From contig NZ_KK211082.1 of the NCBI RefSeq assembly GCF_000620145.1, positions 305,198-369,197 on the forward strand: a stretch of 64,000 bases of DNA, given 5' to 3'. This stretch comes from Deefgea rivuli DSM 18356 (GTDB lineage Bacteria; Pseudomonadota; Gammaproteobacteria; Burkholderiales; Chitinibacteraceae). A program made the translations under genes and the position numbers. Numbering within the stretch: position 1 is the stretch's first letter; the number at the start of each line of letters is the position of its first letter. This document shows positions 9,727 through 21,214 of the stretch, piece by piece. Below the pieces are notes generated by a model, which saw only the letters and a list, made by a program, of their open reading frames with translations, searched no databases and had not been told where the DNA came from.

Positions 9727-11001
9727 TTACAGCTTGGCGAGCATGTCTCGCGTTACCAACACCACACCGGTTTCGGTGCGATGGAAACGGCGCGCATCTT
9801 CTTCGGCATTTTCACCAATAATGGTGTTTTCAGGAATTTCGCAACCACGATCAATCACACAGCGGCGAATCCGTGAACCGCGGCCAATGGTCACTTGCGG
9901 CAGCACCACCGTAGAATCAATGGTGCAGAAAGAATGAATTCGTACTTGCGAGAACAGCACTGAATTAATCACTAAAGAACCCGACACAATACAACCGCCC
10001 GACACCAAGGAATTCAGTGTCATACCATGGCTGCCATTGCGGTCTTGCACAAATTTAGCGGGCGGTAATTGCTCTTGCAGCGTCCAAATCGGCCAATTGG
10101 TATCGTAAACATCCAGCTCTGGCGTGACCGAGGCCAAATCCAAATTGGCGGCCCAATAAGCATCGACGGTACCGACATCGCGCCAATACGGCTCAGAATC
10201 TTGCTCACTCATCACACACGACAAGCTAAACGGATGCGCAAACGCTTTGCCTTCCTGTACCGCTTTTGGAATCAAATCTTTACCAAAATCATGCGTTGAG
10301 CCGTCAAGCACGATGTCTTCTTCGAGCAAACGCTCAAGGTATTTGGTATTAAAAATGTACACGCCCATTGACGCCAGCGAGACATTGTCATTACCCGGCA
10401 TCGCCGGAGGATTGTCCGGTTTTTCAACGAAATCGATGATTTTTCGTGTGGTGTCGACGGCCATCACGCCAAAAGCACTTGCCTCAACGCGCGGCACTTC
10501 GATACACGCCACCGTCACATCCGCGCCCAGCAGCACGTGATCGACCAGCATCCGCGAGTAATCCATTTTATAAATGTGATCGCCAGCCAAAATCACCACG
10601 TATTCAGAATTATAAGTACGCAAAATATCCAAGTTTTGATAAATCGCATCGGCCGTGCCGCGATACCAATGCTCATCGGCAATCCGCTGCTGCGCAGGCA
10701 AAACATCAACAAACTCATTCATTTCATTGCGCAAAAACGACCAGCCACGCTGCAAATGGCGCATCAAAGAATGCGATTTGTACTGCGTAATCACACCAAT
10801 CCGGCGCACGCCCGAATTAATACAATTGGACAATGCAAAGTCGATAATCCGAAATTTACCGCCGAAATACACGCCCGGCTTGGCGCGATGATCGGTCAAT
10901 TGCTTCAAACGCGAACCACGCCCACCGGCTAAAACCAGCGCCACAGCACGGCTTGGTAATTGGCGCGCCAATGTGGCTTTATCAATCAGTTGGGTTTCCA
11001 T
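9727..11001 (-). CDS. glgC: Glucose-1-phosphate adenylyltransferase GlgC
   Basis: Makes ADP-glucose from ATP and glucose 1-phosphate, the committed step of glycogen synthesis, and is usually controlled by glycolytic intermediates. The N-terminal [20 protein letters not shown] is the nucleotide-binding loop; [19 protein letters not shown] and the substrate site FVEKP are present. The C-terminal third has hexapeptide-like repeats of a left-handed beta helix. Length 424 matches bacterial GlgC. Ends 192 bases before glgA and begins 32 bases after pgm. Confidence 0.96.
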   Translation of the reverse strand: METQLIDKATLARQLPSRAVALVLAGGRGSRLKQLTDHRAKPGVYFGGKFRIIDFALSNCINSGVRRIGVITQYKSHSLMRHLQRGWSFLRNEMNEFVDVLPAQQRIADEHWYRGTADAIYQNLDILRTYNSEYVVILAGDHIYKMDYSRMLVDHVLLGADVTVACIEVPRVEASAFGVMAVDTTRKIIDFVEKPDNPPAMPGNDNVSLASMGVYIFNTKYLERLLEEDIVLDGSTHDFGKDLIPKAVQEGKAFAHPFSLSCVMSEQDSEPYWRDVGTVDAYWAANLDLASVTPELDVYDTNWPIWTLQEQLPPAKFVQDRNGSHGMTLNSLVSGGCIVSGSLVINSVLFSQVRIHSFCTIDSTVVLPQVTIGRGSRIRRCVIDRGCEIPENTIIGENAEEDARRFHRTETGVVLVTRDMLAKL

Positions 11002-11033
11002 ATTTTTCTCCGATATTTTTAGATTGATCTGGC

Positions 11034-12701
<1,668 letters not shown>

Positions 12702-14744
12702 CTACCCCTGATTTTGATTTAAATCTCTTTGTAATATCGTCACACTACGCGCCGCGACGCGGCAATCTTTACCACTGAAATCCGATTGTGTATCGCCAGT
12801 GCTCGCCAAACGCATCAGCCATTGCCCTTCGGGTAAATGAAAATGAATCTGGTGCGCCGATGCATTCATCAGCACCAAGAGATTTTTTGCCAAACACACC
12901 ATCAGCGCGCGGCCACCGGCGTCCTCCCAATCGTGCGCATGCAGCGGCGCGCCTGAAGGGTTCAGCCATTCCACATCCAAAATATCGTCTTCATCAGGCT
13001 GCCCCGTCCACCAACGGCTATTTTGCAGCACTTCACATTCACGGCGAACTTTGATCAATTCGGCCACGTAATCAATCAACTCCTGATTGGCTTGCGGCCA
13101 ATTGAGCCAAGAAATTTCATTATTTTGGCAATACGCATTGTTATTGCCTTGCTGGGTATGGCCGATTTCATCGCCCGCCAGCAGCATCGGCGTACCTTGG
13201 CTAAGCAGCAGCGTCGCCAACATTGCCTTCACCGCGCGTAAACGCAGCAAGTTGATGCCTTCATCATCAGAATGCCCTTCGACACCGCAATTCCAGCTGT
13301 GATTGTGACCATGACCATCACGGTTATGCTCTTTATTGGCCAGATTATGTTTATGGTTGTACGACACCAGATCGCGCAAATTGAAACCATCGTGCGCGGT
13401 AATAAAATTAATTGACGATTTTGGGCTGCGGCGCTGCTTATTAAACATATCGCTAGAAGCGGCAAAACGGCGGGCAAAAACGGCGCGGCTCACGCCATCG
13501 TGCAACCAGAATTTGCGCATTGCATCGCGGTATTGATCGTTCCATTCGGCCCATCCCAAAGGGAAATGCCCGACTTGATAGCCACCAGAGCCAATATCCC
13601 AAGGCTCGGCAATCATTTTCACTTGTGACAATTGTGGATCTTGCGCAATCGCAGCAAAGAACGGTGCATGCGAGGTAAACGAGCCGTTCAAACGCCCCAT
13701 AATCGGTGCTAAATCAAAGCGAAAGCCATCCACATGGCATTCATTCACCCAATACCGCAGACTATCCATCACCATTTGCAAGACGCGCGGATGCGAAACA
13801 TTCAGCACATTGCCGCAACCCGTCCAGTTTTCATAATGCGCGGGCTGATTTGGGTTGAGCACGTAATAACTTGAATTATCAATCCCACGAAAAGATAGCG
13901 TTGGTCCCGTTTCATCTTGCTCAGCGGTGTGATTGAACACCACATCCAGAATGACTTCCAGCCCTGCTCTGTGCAAGGCTTTGACCATATCGCGAAATTC
14001 CGACAGCGGCGTCGTACCAGCGCGTTGCGACCAATAACTCGCCTCGGGCGAGAAAAAATTGATCGTGTTGTAACCCCAATAATTTTGCAGACCGAGTTTG
14101 ATCAAACGCGGCTCGTCCAAATGAAAATGCACCGGCAAGAGTTCAATCGCGCTAATACCCAGTTTTTGGTAATGCGCCAACATCACAGGATGTGCAACGG
14201 CAGCGTAAGAGCCACGAATTTCAGCTGGAATGTCTGGATGCAGCTGCGTTAAACCACGCACATGCGCTTCATAAACAATGGTTTTAGTCCAAGACGTATT
14301 CGGGGCTTCGTCATCAGCCCAATCATAAGGTTCAGACACCACCTTGCCCTTTAAAGCAACCGAAGTATTATCTTCTACGCTAGGTAAATTATGGTTTTCA
14401 AGCTGATACCCAAAGTACAAAGGGCTATCAACAAATTGGCCAACAATTGCTTTGGCGTAGGGATCGAGCAGTACTTTTTTTGGATTAAAGCGTTGCCCAG
14501 AATTCGGGCTATACACACCCGCCACACGATAGCCGTACACCAAATCAGGCTCTGCATCGGCCAAATAGCCGTGCCAAATTCCATGCGTAAATTGCGTCAT
14601 CGCCAAACGGGTGGTTTCAATCAAGCCCGTTGCATCAAACAGGCATAATTCAACCGCGCTGGCATTTTCGCTAAACAAGGCGAAATTAACACCATCGCCA
14701 TCAAAGGTCGCGCCCAGCGGATACGGCGTGCCTCGCTCTAACAT
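12702..14744 (-). CDS. glgX: Glycogen debranching enzyme GlgX
   Basis: GH13 isoamylase-type enzyme that cuts alpha-1,6 branches of phosphorylase-trimmed glycogen. An N-terminal CBM48 module (residues about 5-95, PLGATFDGDGVNFALFSENA) precedes the barrel. Catalytic sites: nucleophile Asp in DGFRFDLAPIMGR, acid Glu in IAEPWDIG, and third Asp in TAHDGFNLRDLVSYNHKHN. Length 680 fits the family. Its ATG overlaps the glgB stop (TAATG), a sign of coupled translation. A possible degenerate 49-bp element lies at 14363. Confidence 0.95.
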   Translation of the reverse strand: MLERGTPYPLGATFDGDGVNFALFSENASAVELCLFDATGLIETTRLAMTQFTHGIWHGYLADAEPDLVYGYRVAGVYSPNSGQRFNPKKVLLDPYAKAIVGQFVDSPLYFGYQLENHNLPSVEDNTSVALKGKVVSEPYDWADDEAPNTSWTKTIVYEAHVRGLTQLHPDIPAEIRGSYAAVAHPVMLAHYQKLGISAIELLPVHFHLDEPRLIKLGLQNYWGYNTINFFSPEASYWSQRAGTTPLSEFRDMVKALHRAGLEVILDVVFNHTAEQDETGPTLSFRGIDNSSYYVLNPNQPAHYENWTGCGNVLNVSHPRVLQMVMDSLRYWVNECHVDGFRFDLAPIMGRLNGSFTSHAPFFAAIAQDPQLSQVKMIAEPWDIGSGGYQVGHFPLGWAEWNDQYRDAMRKFWLHDGVSRAVFARRFAASSDMFNKQRRSPKSSINFITAHDGFNLRDLVSYNHKHNLANKEHNRDGHGHNHSWNCGVEGHSDDEGINLLRLRAVKAMLATLLLSQGTPMLLAGDEIGHTQQGNNNAYCQNNEISWLNWPQANQELIDYVAELIKVRRECEVLQNSRWWTGQPDEDDILDVEWLNPSGAPLHAHDWEDAGGRALMVCLAKNLLVLMNASAHQIHFHLPEGQWLMRLASTGDTQSDFSGKDCRVAARSVTILQRDLNQNQG
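14363..14411. repeat. Possible degenerate 49-bp element inside glgX: AAGTAT..ATACCC
   Basis: The right motif CTGATACCC is perfect and the left (AAGTATT) has one core mismatch at exact 49-bp spacing. On the coding strand it covers GYQLENHNLPSVEDNT, written with CTT, TTA, CCT and GTA codons that neighbouring glgX sequence rarely uses. Confidence 0.35.
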
Positions 14745-16930
14745 TACGCTTTACTCCAGCGCAGATAAACAGTGGCCAATGGGGGTATTGTCATGCAAAT
14801 AGAATATAATCTACCCTGTGCGGAAATACCCTCGCTAGGCAGACCGATATTACCAGTATTGCTACCGCCATAATATTCAGAATCACTATTCAGGATTTCG
14901 CTGTATAGACCTGCACGTGGCACGCCGAGGCGATAACCGTGGCGCGGTACGGGCGTGAAATTGCTGACAACAATCACAAATTCATCATCGGCTTCGCCTT
15001 TGCGAATAAAGCTGAAAATCGAATTTTCACCATCGTCATGGCTAATCCATTCAAAACCGCGATGATCGAAATCGATTTGATACAAGGCAGGATTGGCGCG
15101 ATAGGTTGTGTTCAAATCTTTCACCAAATGCTGCACGCCACGATGCCAAGGATTATCGCCTTCTAACAAATGCCAATCGAGGCTGGAATCGTGATTCCAC
15201 TCAGCGCCCTGCGCAAACTCGCAGCCCATAAAGAGTAATTTTTTGCCCGGATGCGCCCACATAAACGCGTAATAGGCGCGCAAATTGGCAAATTTTTGCC
15301 ATGCATCACCCGGCATTTTATCGAGCAGCGAGCCTTTGCCATGCACCACTTCATCGTGCGACAGCGGCAGCACAAAATTCTCGGTAAACGCATACACCAA
15401 ACCGAAAGTCATTTTATTGTGATGATATTTACGATTGACTGGATCTTCTTTCATGTACGACAGCGTGTCGTTCATCCAACCCATATTCCATTTATAATGG
15501 AAGCCCAAACCGCCCATCGCTGGCGGGCGTGATACCGATGGGAAAGCGGTTGATTCTTCGGCCAGCGTAATCGCCTCAGGGCGCTCTACGCCGACGACTT
15601 CATTCATGCGGCGCATAAAATCAATCGCTTCGAGATTCTCGCGGCCACCGAACTGATTCGGAATCCACTCACCGTCTTTGCGCGAATAATCGCGATACAG
15701 CATTGAAGCGACGGCATCGACGCGCAGGCCATCAATACCGTAGCGTTCCAGCCAATACAGCGCATTACCAATTAAATAATTACGGACTTCATTGCGGCCA
15801 AAATTGTAAATCAGCGTATTCCAATCCTGATGAAAACCCTCGCGCGGATCGCTGTGTTCATACAAATGCGAGCCATCAAATTCGGCCAAACCATGCTTAT
15901 CACTCGGAAAATGCCCTGGCACCCAATCGAGAATCACGCCGAGACCGTTCGCATGTGCGGCCTCAACAAAGAAACGAAAATCATCAGGGGTACCGAATCG
16001 GGATGTAGGAGCATAAAGCCCTAGCGGCTGATACCCCCATGAACCATCAAAGGGGTGTTCATTGACCGGCATTAATTCAATATGGGTAAAACCCATCTCT
16101 ACGCAATATTGCACCAGTTCATCAGCCAACTCACGGTAAGACAACCAACGATTGCCCTCCTCCGTTCGGCGACGCCATGAAGCCAAATGCACTTCATAAA
16201 TCGACACGGGCGCATTCAGCGCATTAGCGGCTTTGCGCGTTTGCGTGCCTTCCACCCAAGCGGGTAAACGTGCCACACGCGAGGCGGTTGCTGGGCGCAA
16301 TTCAGCCGAAAATCCATACGGATCGGCTTTAATTTGCAAGCCACCGTGTTGATCGATAATTTCGTACTTATAACCCTGCCCTTCGACGACATTCGGCAAG
16401 AAAATTTCCCAAACGCCACATTCACGACGCAAACGCATCACATGGCGGCGGCCATCCCAGTAATTAAAATCGCCCACCACCGACACGCGCTGCGCATTCG
16501 GTGCCCACACCGCAAATGCCACGCCATCGATACCGTCCATAGTCCGAAAATGCGTACCGAGTCGTTCATAAGGGCGCAGTTGATTGCCCTCGGCTAACAG
16601 CCACAAATCCATTTCGCCCAGTACCGGAGCAAAACGGTAAGCATCTTCGATTTCAACTGTTTCGGTCGGCCATTCAACGCGCAATCGATAGGCAAAATGA
16701 TTTTTACGCCGTGGTACGACGGCGGCAAAAAAACCACGCTCGTCGACCAGCTCGAAATCGGCCAATTTTTTGCCCGTTTTCGCTTCAATTAAGCTACATT
16801 GCGCTGCATCTGGCAGCCAAGCCCGAACTTGCAACGCACCATCAACTAAGTGCATACCAAGGAAAGAAAACGGATCAGAATGCTGCCCAGCGCAAACGGC
16901 TGATACTTGTACAAAATCAAGCAAAATCAT
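14744..16930 (-). CDS. glgB: 1,4-alpha-glucan branching enzyme GlgB
   Basis: GH13 enzyme that forms alpha-1,6 branches in glycogen. Two CBM48-like modules occupy about residues 10-220, then the barrel with [17 protein letters not shown], nucleophile Asp in [18 protein letters not shown], acid Glu in [11 protein letters not shown] and [14 protein letters not shown]. The start at [10 protein letters not shown] (728 residues) has GAGGTAAG just upstream and is preferred over an 11-residue extension. First gene of the minus-strand glycogen cluster; a divergent GH13 gene starts 183 bases away, so the promoters share that gap. It carries two 49-bp elements in its coding sequence. Confidence 0.96.
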   Translation of the reverse strand: MILLDFVQVSAVCAGQHSDPFSFLGMHLVDGALQVRAWLPDAAQCSLIEAKTGKKLADFELVDERGFFAAVVPRRKNHFAYRLRVEWPTETVEIEDAYRFAPVLGEMDLWLLAEGNQLRPYERLGTHFRTMDGIDGVAFAVWAPNAQRVSVVGDFNYWDGRRHVMRLRRECGVWEIFLPNVVEGQGYKYEIIDQHGGLQIKADPYGFSAELRPATASRVARLPAWVEGTQTRKAANALNAPVSIYEVHLASWRRRTEEGNRWLSYRELADELVQYCVEMGFTHIELMPVNEHPFDGSWGYQPLGLYAPTSRFGTPDDFRFFVEAAHANGLGVILDWVPGHFPSDKHGLAEFDGSHLYEHSDPREGFHQDWNTLIYNFGRNEVRNYLIGNALYWLERYGIDGLRVDAVASMLYRDYSRKDGEWIPNQFGGRENLEAIDFMRRMNEVVGVERPEAITLAEESTAFPSVSRPPAMGGLGFHYKWNMGWMNDTLSYMKEDPVNRKYHHNKMTFGLVYAFTENFVLPLSHDEVVHGKGSLLDKMPGDAWQKFANLRAYYAFMWAHPGKKLLFMGCEFAQGAEWNHDSSLDWHLLEGDNPWHRGVQHLVKDLNTTYRANPALYQIDFDHRGFEWISHDDGENSIFSFIRKGEADDEFVIVVSNFTPVPRHGYRLGVPRAGLYSEILNSDSEYYGGSNTGNIGLPSEGISAQGRLYSICMTIPPLATVYLRWSKA
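14783..14831. repeat. 49-bp paired-motif element inside glgB (perfect ends)
   Basis: GGGTATT at the left and AATACCC at the right, both perfect. It lies within the last 30 codons of glgB and encodes part of [19 protein letters not shown]. On the coding strand this stretch uses AGA, TTA, ATA and CCC codons, unlike the rest of the gene, while alignment by eye to other GlgB C-termini (SLTLPPLAT-type ending) shows no insertion. Confidence 0.75.
15988..16036. repeat. 49-bp paired-motif element inside glgB: GGGTAC..ATACCC
   Basis: One mismatch in the left motif. On the coding strand it spans the invariant GlgB motif [17 protein letters not shown], so it cannot be an insertion. Codons there are GGG, CTA, GGG, CTT, GCT, CCT, ACA, TCC, CGA, a run of choices rare in the surrounding gene. 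Confidence 0.65.
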
Positions 16931-17112
16931 TCTTACCTCGTTGTTCGGTTGGTTTCTTGGCAATATTTATTTATAGTCAAAGCGACAGGAAGTGCTGGGT
17001 TTGCAGTGCACAAGAATCTTATGCGTTTCAAACAGGCGCACGCAAGTCTCGCCGTAACTAAACCCCCTCTTCGCCGTAAATTTACACACTTTCTTGCAAG
17101 GAAAAGCTGACA

Positions 17113-18744
17113 ATGGCCAAAAAGAATCCCGATTGGTGGCGCGGCGCGGTGATTTATCAAATCTACCCACGAAGCTTTAAGGATAGCAATGGCGACGGCG
17201 TTGGCGACTTGCGCGGCATAATTCAGTCTATGCTTTACTTACAATCGCTCAATGTGGATGCCTTGTGGATTTCGCCCTTTTTCAAATCGCCAATGGCCGA
17301 CTTTGGTTACGATGTTAGTGATTATCGCCAAGTTGATCCGCTGTTTGGCACGCTAGATGATTTTGATGAGCTGCTCAAAGTCGCGCACAAAGCCAAACTC
17401 AAAATCATTATCGATCAAGTGCTCTCGCACACTTCAGATCAACACGCATGGTTTAAAGAAAGCCGTAGCTCGCGGGACAACGCAAAAGCCGATTGGTACG
17501 TTTGGGCTGATCCACAAGCCGACGGTACGCCACCGAATAATTGGCTATCGGTGTTTGGCGGCAGCGCATGGCAGTGGGATAGCCGCCGTTGCCAGTACTA
17601 TATGCACAATTTTTTAACCAGCCAGCCGGACTTAAACTTCCACAGCAAAGCGGTGCAAAAGGCAATTTTGGGTGAGATTGAATTTTGGCTAGAACGCGGC
17701 GTGGATGGTTTCCGCTTTGACGCCTGTATTTTCCATTTTCACGACAAATTGTTGCGCAGCAACCCCGCAGCGCTGGTCGCCGACACCACCAGCGTTTCAG
17801 CCAGCAATCCCTACGGCATGCAGCAACATCTGTACGATAAATCGCAGCCCGAAAACATTAAATTTCTGCAAAAACTGCGCAAGCTGTTGAACAAATACAA
17901 AGCGGCCAGCATCGGCGAAATTGGCGACGACGATTCACCGAGCCGCATTGCCGAATACACCGAAGGCGGCGATAAATTCCATCAGGCTTATAGCTTTGAT
18001 TTACTCACCGAAACTTTCAGCGCTACGCATATCCGCAAGATCGTCGAAACAATGGAAAGTAAATTTGCCGTACTCGAAAAACCGGGCTGGACTTGCTGGT
18101 CGATTGGCAATCACGATGTACCGCGTGTAGCAACACGTTGGGGCAAAGGGCAAGGCGGTGTGCAATTTTCTAAGTTGATGATGGCGCTACAAGGCAGCTT
18201 ACGCGGCTCGATTTGCCTGTATCAAGGCGATGAACTCGGCCTCACTGAAGCCGAAATTCCATTTGAATTGCTACAAGACCCGTACGGCATTACATTTTGG
18301 CCTGAATTCAAAGGCCGCGACGGCTGCCGCACGCCGATGCCATGGCAAACTGGCGCAGCGCACGCAGGATTTAGCAGCAGCCAGCCTTGGTTGCCAGTTC
18401 CGTCTGAGCACGCCCTAGCCGCCGTCGATACGCAAGAAAAACCACGCGAATCGATCCTTAATTTCAGCCGCCGTTTTTTAGCATGGCGGCGCAAACAAGC
18501 GGTGTTGATCAGCGGCGATATTCAATTTTTAGCCGCGCCAGAACCCGTGTTGCTATTTAAACGCAGCAATGGCACGGAACAAGTGCTGGTCGCTTTCAAC
18601 CTCAGCGATCAAACCCACACCATCCCACTCCCCAAAGGCTGGGAAAAAATCACCGCAATGGACGGACATGGCCTAATGGGCGGCGCAGTGGATAAAAAGC
18701 AGATTGTACTCAAACCTTGGGGTGGATATTTCGGGCAGATTTGA
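17113..18744 (+). CDS. GH13 alpha-glucosidase (oligo-1,6-glucosidase/trehalose-synthase-like family)
   Basis: Alpha-amylase-family glucosidase acting on short alpha-glucans. Opening WWRGAVIYQIYPRSFKDSNG is the oligo-1,6-glucosidase/alpha-glucosidase form. Catalytic Asp in DGFRFDACIFHFH, acid Glu in SIGEIGDDD, and third Asp in SIGNHDVPR are present. No signal peptide, so cytoplasmic. Length 543 is standard. Divergent from glgB and adjacent to the whole glycogen cluster, it probably processes maltodextrins from glycogen breakdown. Exact linkage specificity is not readable. Confidence 0.9.
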   Translation: MAKKNPDWWRGAVIYQIYPRSFKDSNGDGVGDLRGIIQSMLYLQSLNVDALWISPFFKSPMADFGYDVSDYRQVDPLFGTLDDFDELLKVAHKAKLKIIIDQVLSHTSDQHAWFKESRSSRDNAKADWYVWADPQADGTPPNNWLSVFGGSAWQWDSRRCQYYMHNFLTSQPDLNFHSKAVQKAILGEIEFWLERGVDGFRFDACIFHFHDKLLRSNPAALVADTTSVSASNPYGMQQHLYDKSQPENIKFLQKLRKLLNKYKAASIGEIGDDDSPSRIAEYTEGGDKFHQAYSFDLLTETFSATHIRKIVETMESKFAVLEKPGWTCWSIGNHDVPRVATRWGKGQGGVQFSKLMMALQGSLRGSICLYQGDELGLTEAEIPFELLQDPYGITFWPEFKGRDGCRTPMPWQTGAAHAGFSSSQPWLPVPSEHALAAVDTQEKPRESILNFSRRFLAWRRKQAVLISGDIQFLAAPEPVLLFKRSNGTEQVLVAFNLSDQTHTIPLPKGWEKITAMDGHGLMGGAVDKKQIVLKPWGGYFGQI

Positions 18745-19076
18745 GTCAATAATAAGTGTATATAATGCCAGCCATTATTTATAAATCGCTGGCGCTGCAT
18801 ACCATCAATAACCAAGGCGACATTCAAATTTGGTGTTGATGCTGTGCCGCGATGGCTGGGCTGGGGCTTAAACCTCCCGTCCAAGCACACCGAGCACAAA
18901 GAAAGACAAACAGCTTTATCGTTTGGAACTGTTTTGAAGGCCACGCGAGGGAACCGCGGAGCGGGGTGCGCCTCGGGGCGCCTTTCTTTGCTTCTTTCTT
19001 TGGCGACGCAAAGAAAGAAGTCCCCGTCGCGGATTGCGACTCCAAAACACGTGCCGCAGGCACTTAAATTAAGTGC
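18745..19076. other. 332-base region without a gene, rich in hairpins
   Basis: After the 49-bp element the region holds GC-rich sequence and, at 18991-19020, a perfect 12-bp inverted repeat CTTCTTTCTTTG/CAAAGAAAGAAG with a 6-base loop. This CTTTCTTT...AAAGAAAG hairpin next to a CGCGGAGCGGGG tract resembles repeat debris common in proteobacterial chromosomes. It ends in TAAATTAAGTGCTTAG just before the YggL-like gene. No ORF with coding character was seen. Confidence 0.6.
18756..18804. repeat. Degenerate 49-bp element after the GH13 gene: GTGTAT..ATACCA
   Basis: Each end has one mismatch at exact 49-bp spacing. The core pairs GCCAGC with GCTGGC around an A/T-rich loop, so it may fold and serve as the end of the alpha-glucosidase transcript. 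Confidence 0.4.
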
Positions 19077-19445
19077 TTAGCCCCAACCATACCAAGCATC
19101 ATCCAGCTCGGCTTCGCAAGTCGCCACTTGTGGCTGCGCGAGCAAAGCGCTGCGGATTTCGGCTAGCAATTCTGGCGTTAGCGATGCAAAGTCACTGACA
19201 ATCATCAATTCAGCGACGCTGACTGGCGCTTCGTCCGCCCCGCCGGTCATCGATAATTCGCGCTCCGCCAGCCATTGATGCAAATCATCCGCCCACAGCG
19301 CGAAATCAGTTTCCGACAATGGCGCAGCAAAACCCACTTTCACCACCGCCAGCCATTCTTGGAATTCTGCCAAATACAGCTTTTTACGTTGCCGACGATT
19401 TAAGCTTTGCACCCAGCGTTTAGACGGTTGTTTATCGATTCTCAC
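19077..19445 (-). CDS. YggL-like (DUF469) small protein
   Basis: A 122-residue cytoplasmic protein. Residues 14-45 (NRRQRKKLYLAEFQEW, then VKVGFA) match the start of the YggL/DUF469 family (RRLRKKxxxxEFQE), and the ending DAWYGWG resembles the family ending VWWD. In E. coli YggL has been linked to the large ribosomal subunit. Translation starts at GTG with GAGG about 9 bases upstream. The match is by eye and moderate; the middle of the protein is less alike. Confidence 0.6.
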   Translation of the reverse strand: MRIDKQPSKRWVQSLNRRQRKKLYLAEFQEWLAVVKVGFAAPLSETDFALWADDLHQWLAERELSMTGGADEAPVSVAELMIVSDFASLTPELLAEIRSALLAQPQVATCEAELDDAWYGWG

Positions 19446-19621
19446 GGTTTAATTCCTCAGTATTTAAAATGCATTTCACTGCATAACTCGGCAATAAAAT
19501 CAGCCGCAGCGCTGCGGCAAGTGTACACGCTTCGTCAAACGAGCCAGCAAGCTCGCCTCCCTTTTGCATGAAAAACCGAGTAAAATACTCAGTCTTTCTG
19601 CCTCAACCAAGCTTGACCATT

Positions 19622-20380
19622 ATGCTAGCCCGTTTGCGTGAAAATATCCGCGTGGTTTTTGACCGCGATCCTGCTGCCCGCTCGACGCTGGAAGTCGTGA
19701 CCTGCTATCCCGGTTTTCATGCGCTCACTTTGCATATCGTTGCGCACGGTTTATGGCTGCGTGATTGGAAATTACTTGCACGTATGCTCTCGCACGCCAC
19801 GCGCTTCTTGACCGGCATCGAGATACACCCCGGTGCAACAATAGGCCGCCGCGTGTTTATCGATCATGGCATGGGAACCGTCATTGGCGAACACGCCGTT
19901 ATCGGTGACGAATGCTCACTGTATCAAGGCATTACCTTAGGTGGCCTCGGTTTAGCGTCAAAGCCAGGCAAACGCCACCCCACCTTAGGCAAAGGCGTCG
20001 TCATTGGTGCGGGTGCAAAAATCATTGGCCCAATCGAAATTGGTGACGAAGCCAAAATTGGCCCTAATGCCGTGGTCATTAAAGATGTCCCTGCGGGCGC
20101 CACAATGGTCGCCAATTTAGCGCGTATGGTAGATAAATCAGTCGACCAACGACGCATCGAAAAAGCCGAGCAACTCGGCTTTTCGGCTTACGGCGTTGGC
20201 GCGGATATGAATGATCCAATGGTCAAAGCAATTCACGGTCTGCTCGATCATTCGGTGACAACCGATAAACGCCTAGAACTCGTGTTGCAAAGACTGGAAG
20301 CGCTGGGCGTTGATTGCGCCGAAGAGCGCGCCACTGCGGATAAGTTTGATCCAACGTATTTAAATCAAATCGTCGATTAA
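19622..20380 (+). CDS. cysE: Serine O-acetyltransferase CysE
   Basis: Makes O-acetylserine from serine and acetyl-CoA, the first step of cysteine synthesis and a source of sulfide acceptor beside the isc genes. The start [21 protein letters not shown] gives 252 residues and matches the short CysE class. Left-handed beta-helix repeats run from [10 protein letters not shown] to [14 protein letters not shown]; catalytic His lies in [13 protein letters not shown] longer ORF begins 18 codons upstream but its extra residues do not resemble CysE. No good ribosome site precedes either start. Confidence 0.93.
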   Translation: MLARLRENIRVVFDRDPAARSTLEVVTCYPGFHALTLHIVAHGLWLRDWKLLARMLSHATRFLTGIEIHPGATIGRRVFIDHGMGTVIGEHAVIGDECSLYQGITLGGLGLASKPGKRHPTLGKGVVIGAGAKIIGPIEIGDEAKIGPNAVVIKDVPAGATMVANLARMVDKSVDQRRIEKAEQLGFSAYGVGADMNDPMVKAIHGLLDHSVTTDKRLELVLQRLEALGVDCAEERATADKFDPTYLNQIVD

Positions 20381-20588
20381 GCAATCCAAAAACCTCGGAT
20401 CACGAAAAACATGCCCCGCAGGAAATCGCCTTGGGGTACGAAAGTAACATCGAAAAAATGCCGAACTCAAATTCAAACTTGAGTGCTAATTCATAATCTC
20501 AAGCCAGCCAAAGCGGCAATTTATTCGCCTTTTTTTGCCTTATTTTCGTATCTTTCGTGATCTGTTTTTGCCCTTCTCAGAGAACAAC

Positions 20589-20615
20589 ATACCCGACTAA
20601 AACAGTCGGGATTAT
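20589..20615. promoter_or_regulatory. IscR type 1 box (upstream copy)
   Basis: ATACCCGACT..AGTCGGGATTAT fits the known type 1 consensus ATASYYGACT-(6)-AGTCRRSTAT, bound by [2Fe-2S]-IscR. The dyad CCCGACT/AGTCGGG is perfect. It lies just upstream of the second box and the predicted -35. Confidence 0.85.
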
Positions 20616-20640
20616 ACTTGACTAATTTAGTCGGGATTTG
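20614..20640. promoter_or_regulatory. IscR type 1 box (downstream copy, overlapping -35)
   Basis: ATACTTGACTAATTTAGTCG continues as GGATTTG, a second box that overlaps the first by two bases. TTGACT (20618-20623) within it can serve as -35, with ATACCA (20641) at 17-base spacing as -10, so IscR bound here would block polymerase. This fits autorepression of iscR. Confidence 0.82.
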
Positions 20641-20681
20641 ATACCATCGAGGTATAAAAACTAAATCAGCAAGGATCTCCT

Positions 20682-21161
20682 ATGCGCTTGACCACCAAAG
20701 GCCGCTTCGCCGTCACTGCGATGCTGGATCTGGCATTACGCCAAGCCGGTGGTCCTGTCACGTTAGCGGGGATTAGCGAACGGCAGCATATTTCGCTGTC
20801 GTATTTAGAGCAATTATTCGGCAAATTACGCCGTCGTGAGTTGGTAGAAAGCGTTCGTGGTCCTGGTGGCGGTTATTGCCTCGCTCGCCCTGCTGGTGAA
20901 ATTAATGTAGCCGATATTATCCAAGCCGTTGACGAACCGATCGATGCGACGCAATGCGGCGGCAAAGAAAACTGCCGCGACGAAGGTCGCTGTATGACCC
21001 ACGATTTGTGGAGCGATCTGAGCACAACGATTCATGATTATCTGTCGAATATTACACTGGGTCAGCTGATCGAAAAGCAGCAAAATAAACTCAAGCGCTG
21101 CACTGAAAAGCCCGGCGTTTTGCAAGATAAACGCCCTAACAGCATTGCCAGCCACAGATAA
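20682..21161 (+). CDS. iscR: Fe-S cluster regulator IscR
   Basis: Rrf2-family regulator that senses cellular Fe-S status. The winged HTH spans residues 1-65 and the cluster ligands are Cys92, Cys98, Cys104 and His107 ([16 protein letters not shown]), at the same numbers as in E. coli IscR. Length 159. The start follows AAGGATCTCC. First gene of the isc operon, preceded by two type 1 boxes, so holo-IscR probably represses the operon when clusters are plentiful. Confidence 0.96.
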   Translation: MRLTTKGRFAVTAMLDLALRQAGGPVTLAGISERQHISLSYLEQLFGKLRRRELVESVRGPGGGYCLARPAGEINVADIIQAVDEPIDATQCGGKENCRDEGRCMTHDLWSDLSTTIHDYLSNITLGQLIEKQQNKLKRCTEKPGVLQDKRPNSIASHR

Positions 21162-21214
21162 AATATACAAATATACGGGCCAAGCCCATCGATTTTGAAA
21201 TTGGAGCAAGACGA

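Larger units (their letters stand above)
20381..20681. other. Regulatory gap before iscR
   Basis: Contains a widely spaced inverted pair GATCACGAAA (20399) and TTTCGTGATC (ending 20562), similar in sequence to the hairpin between glgA and glgC, then two IscR-type boxes and the iscR promoter. The stretch between the repeat arms shows no coding signal. Confidence 0.6.

Noticed and set aside
9608-9937. 109-codon plus-strand frame starting in the glgA-glgC gap
   Set aside because: Most of it is antisense to glgC, and its first part is the inverted repeat; no family resemblance.
13147-13195. GGGTATGGCC in glgX followed by CGTACC
   Set aside because: The spacing to the right-hand partner is wrong (43 rather than 49 bp) and that partner lacks ATACCC.
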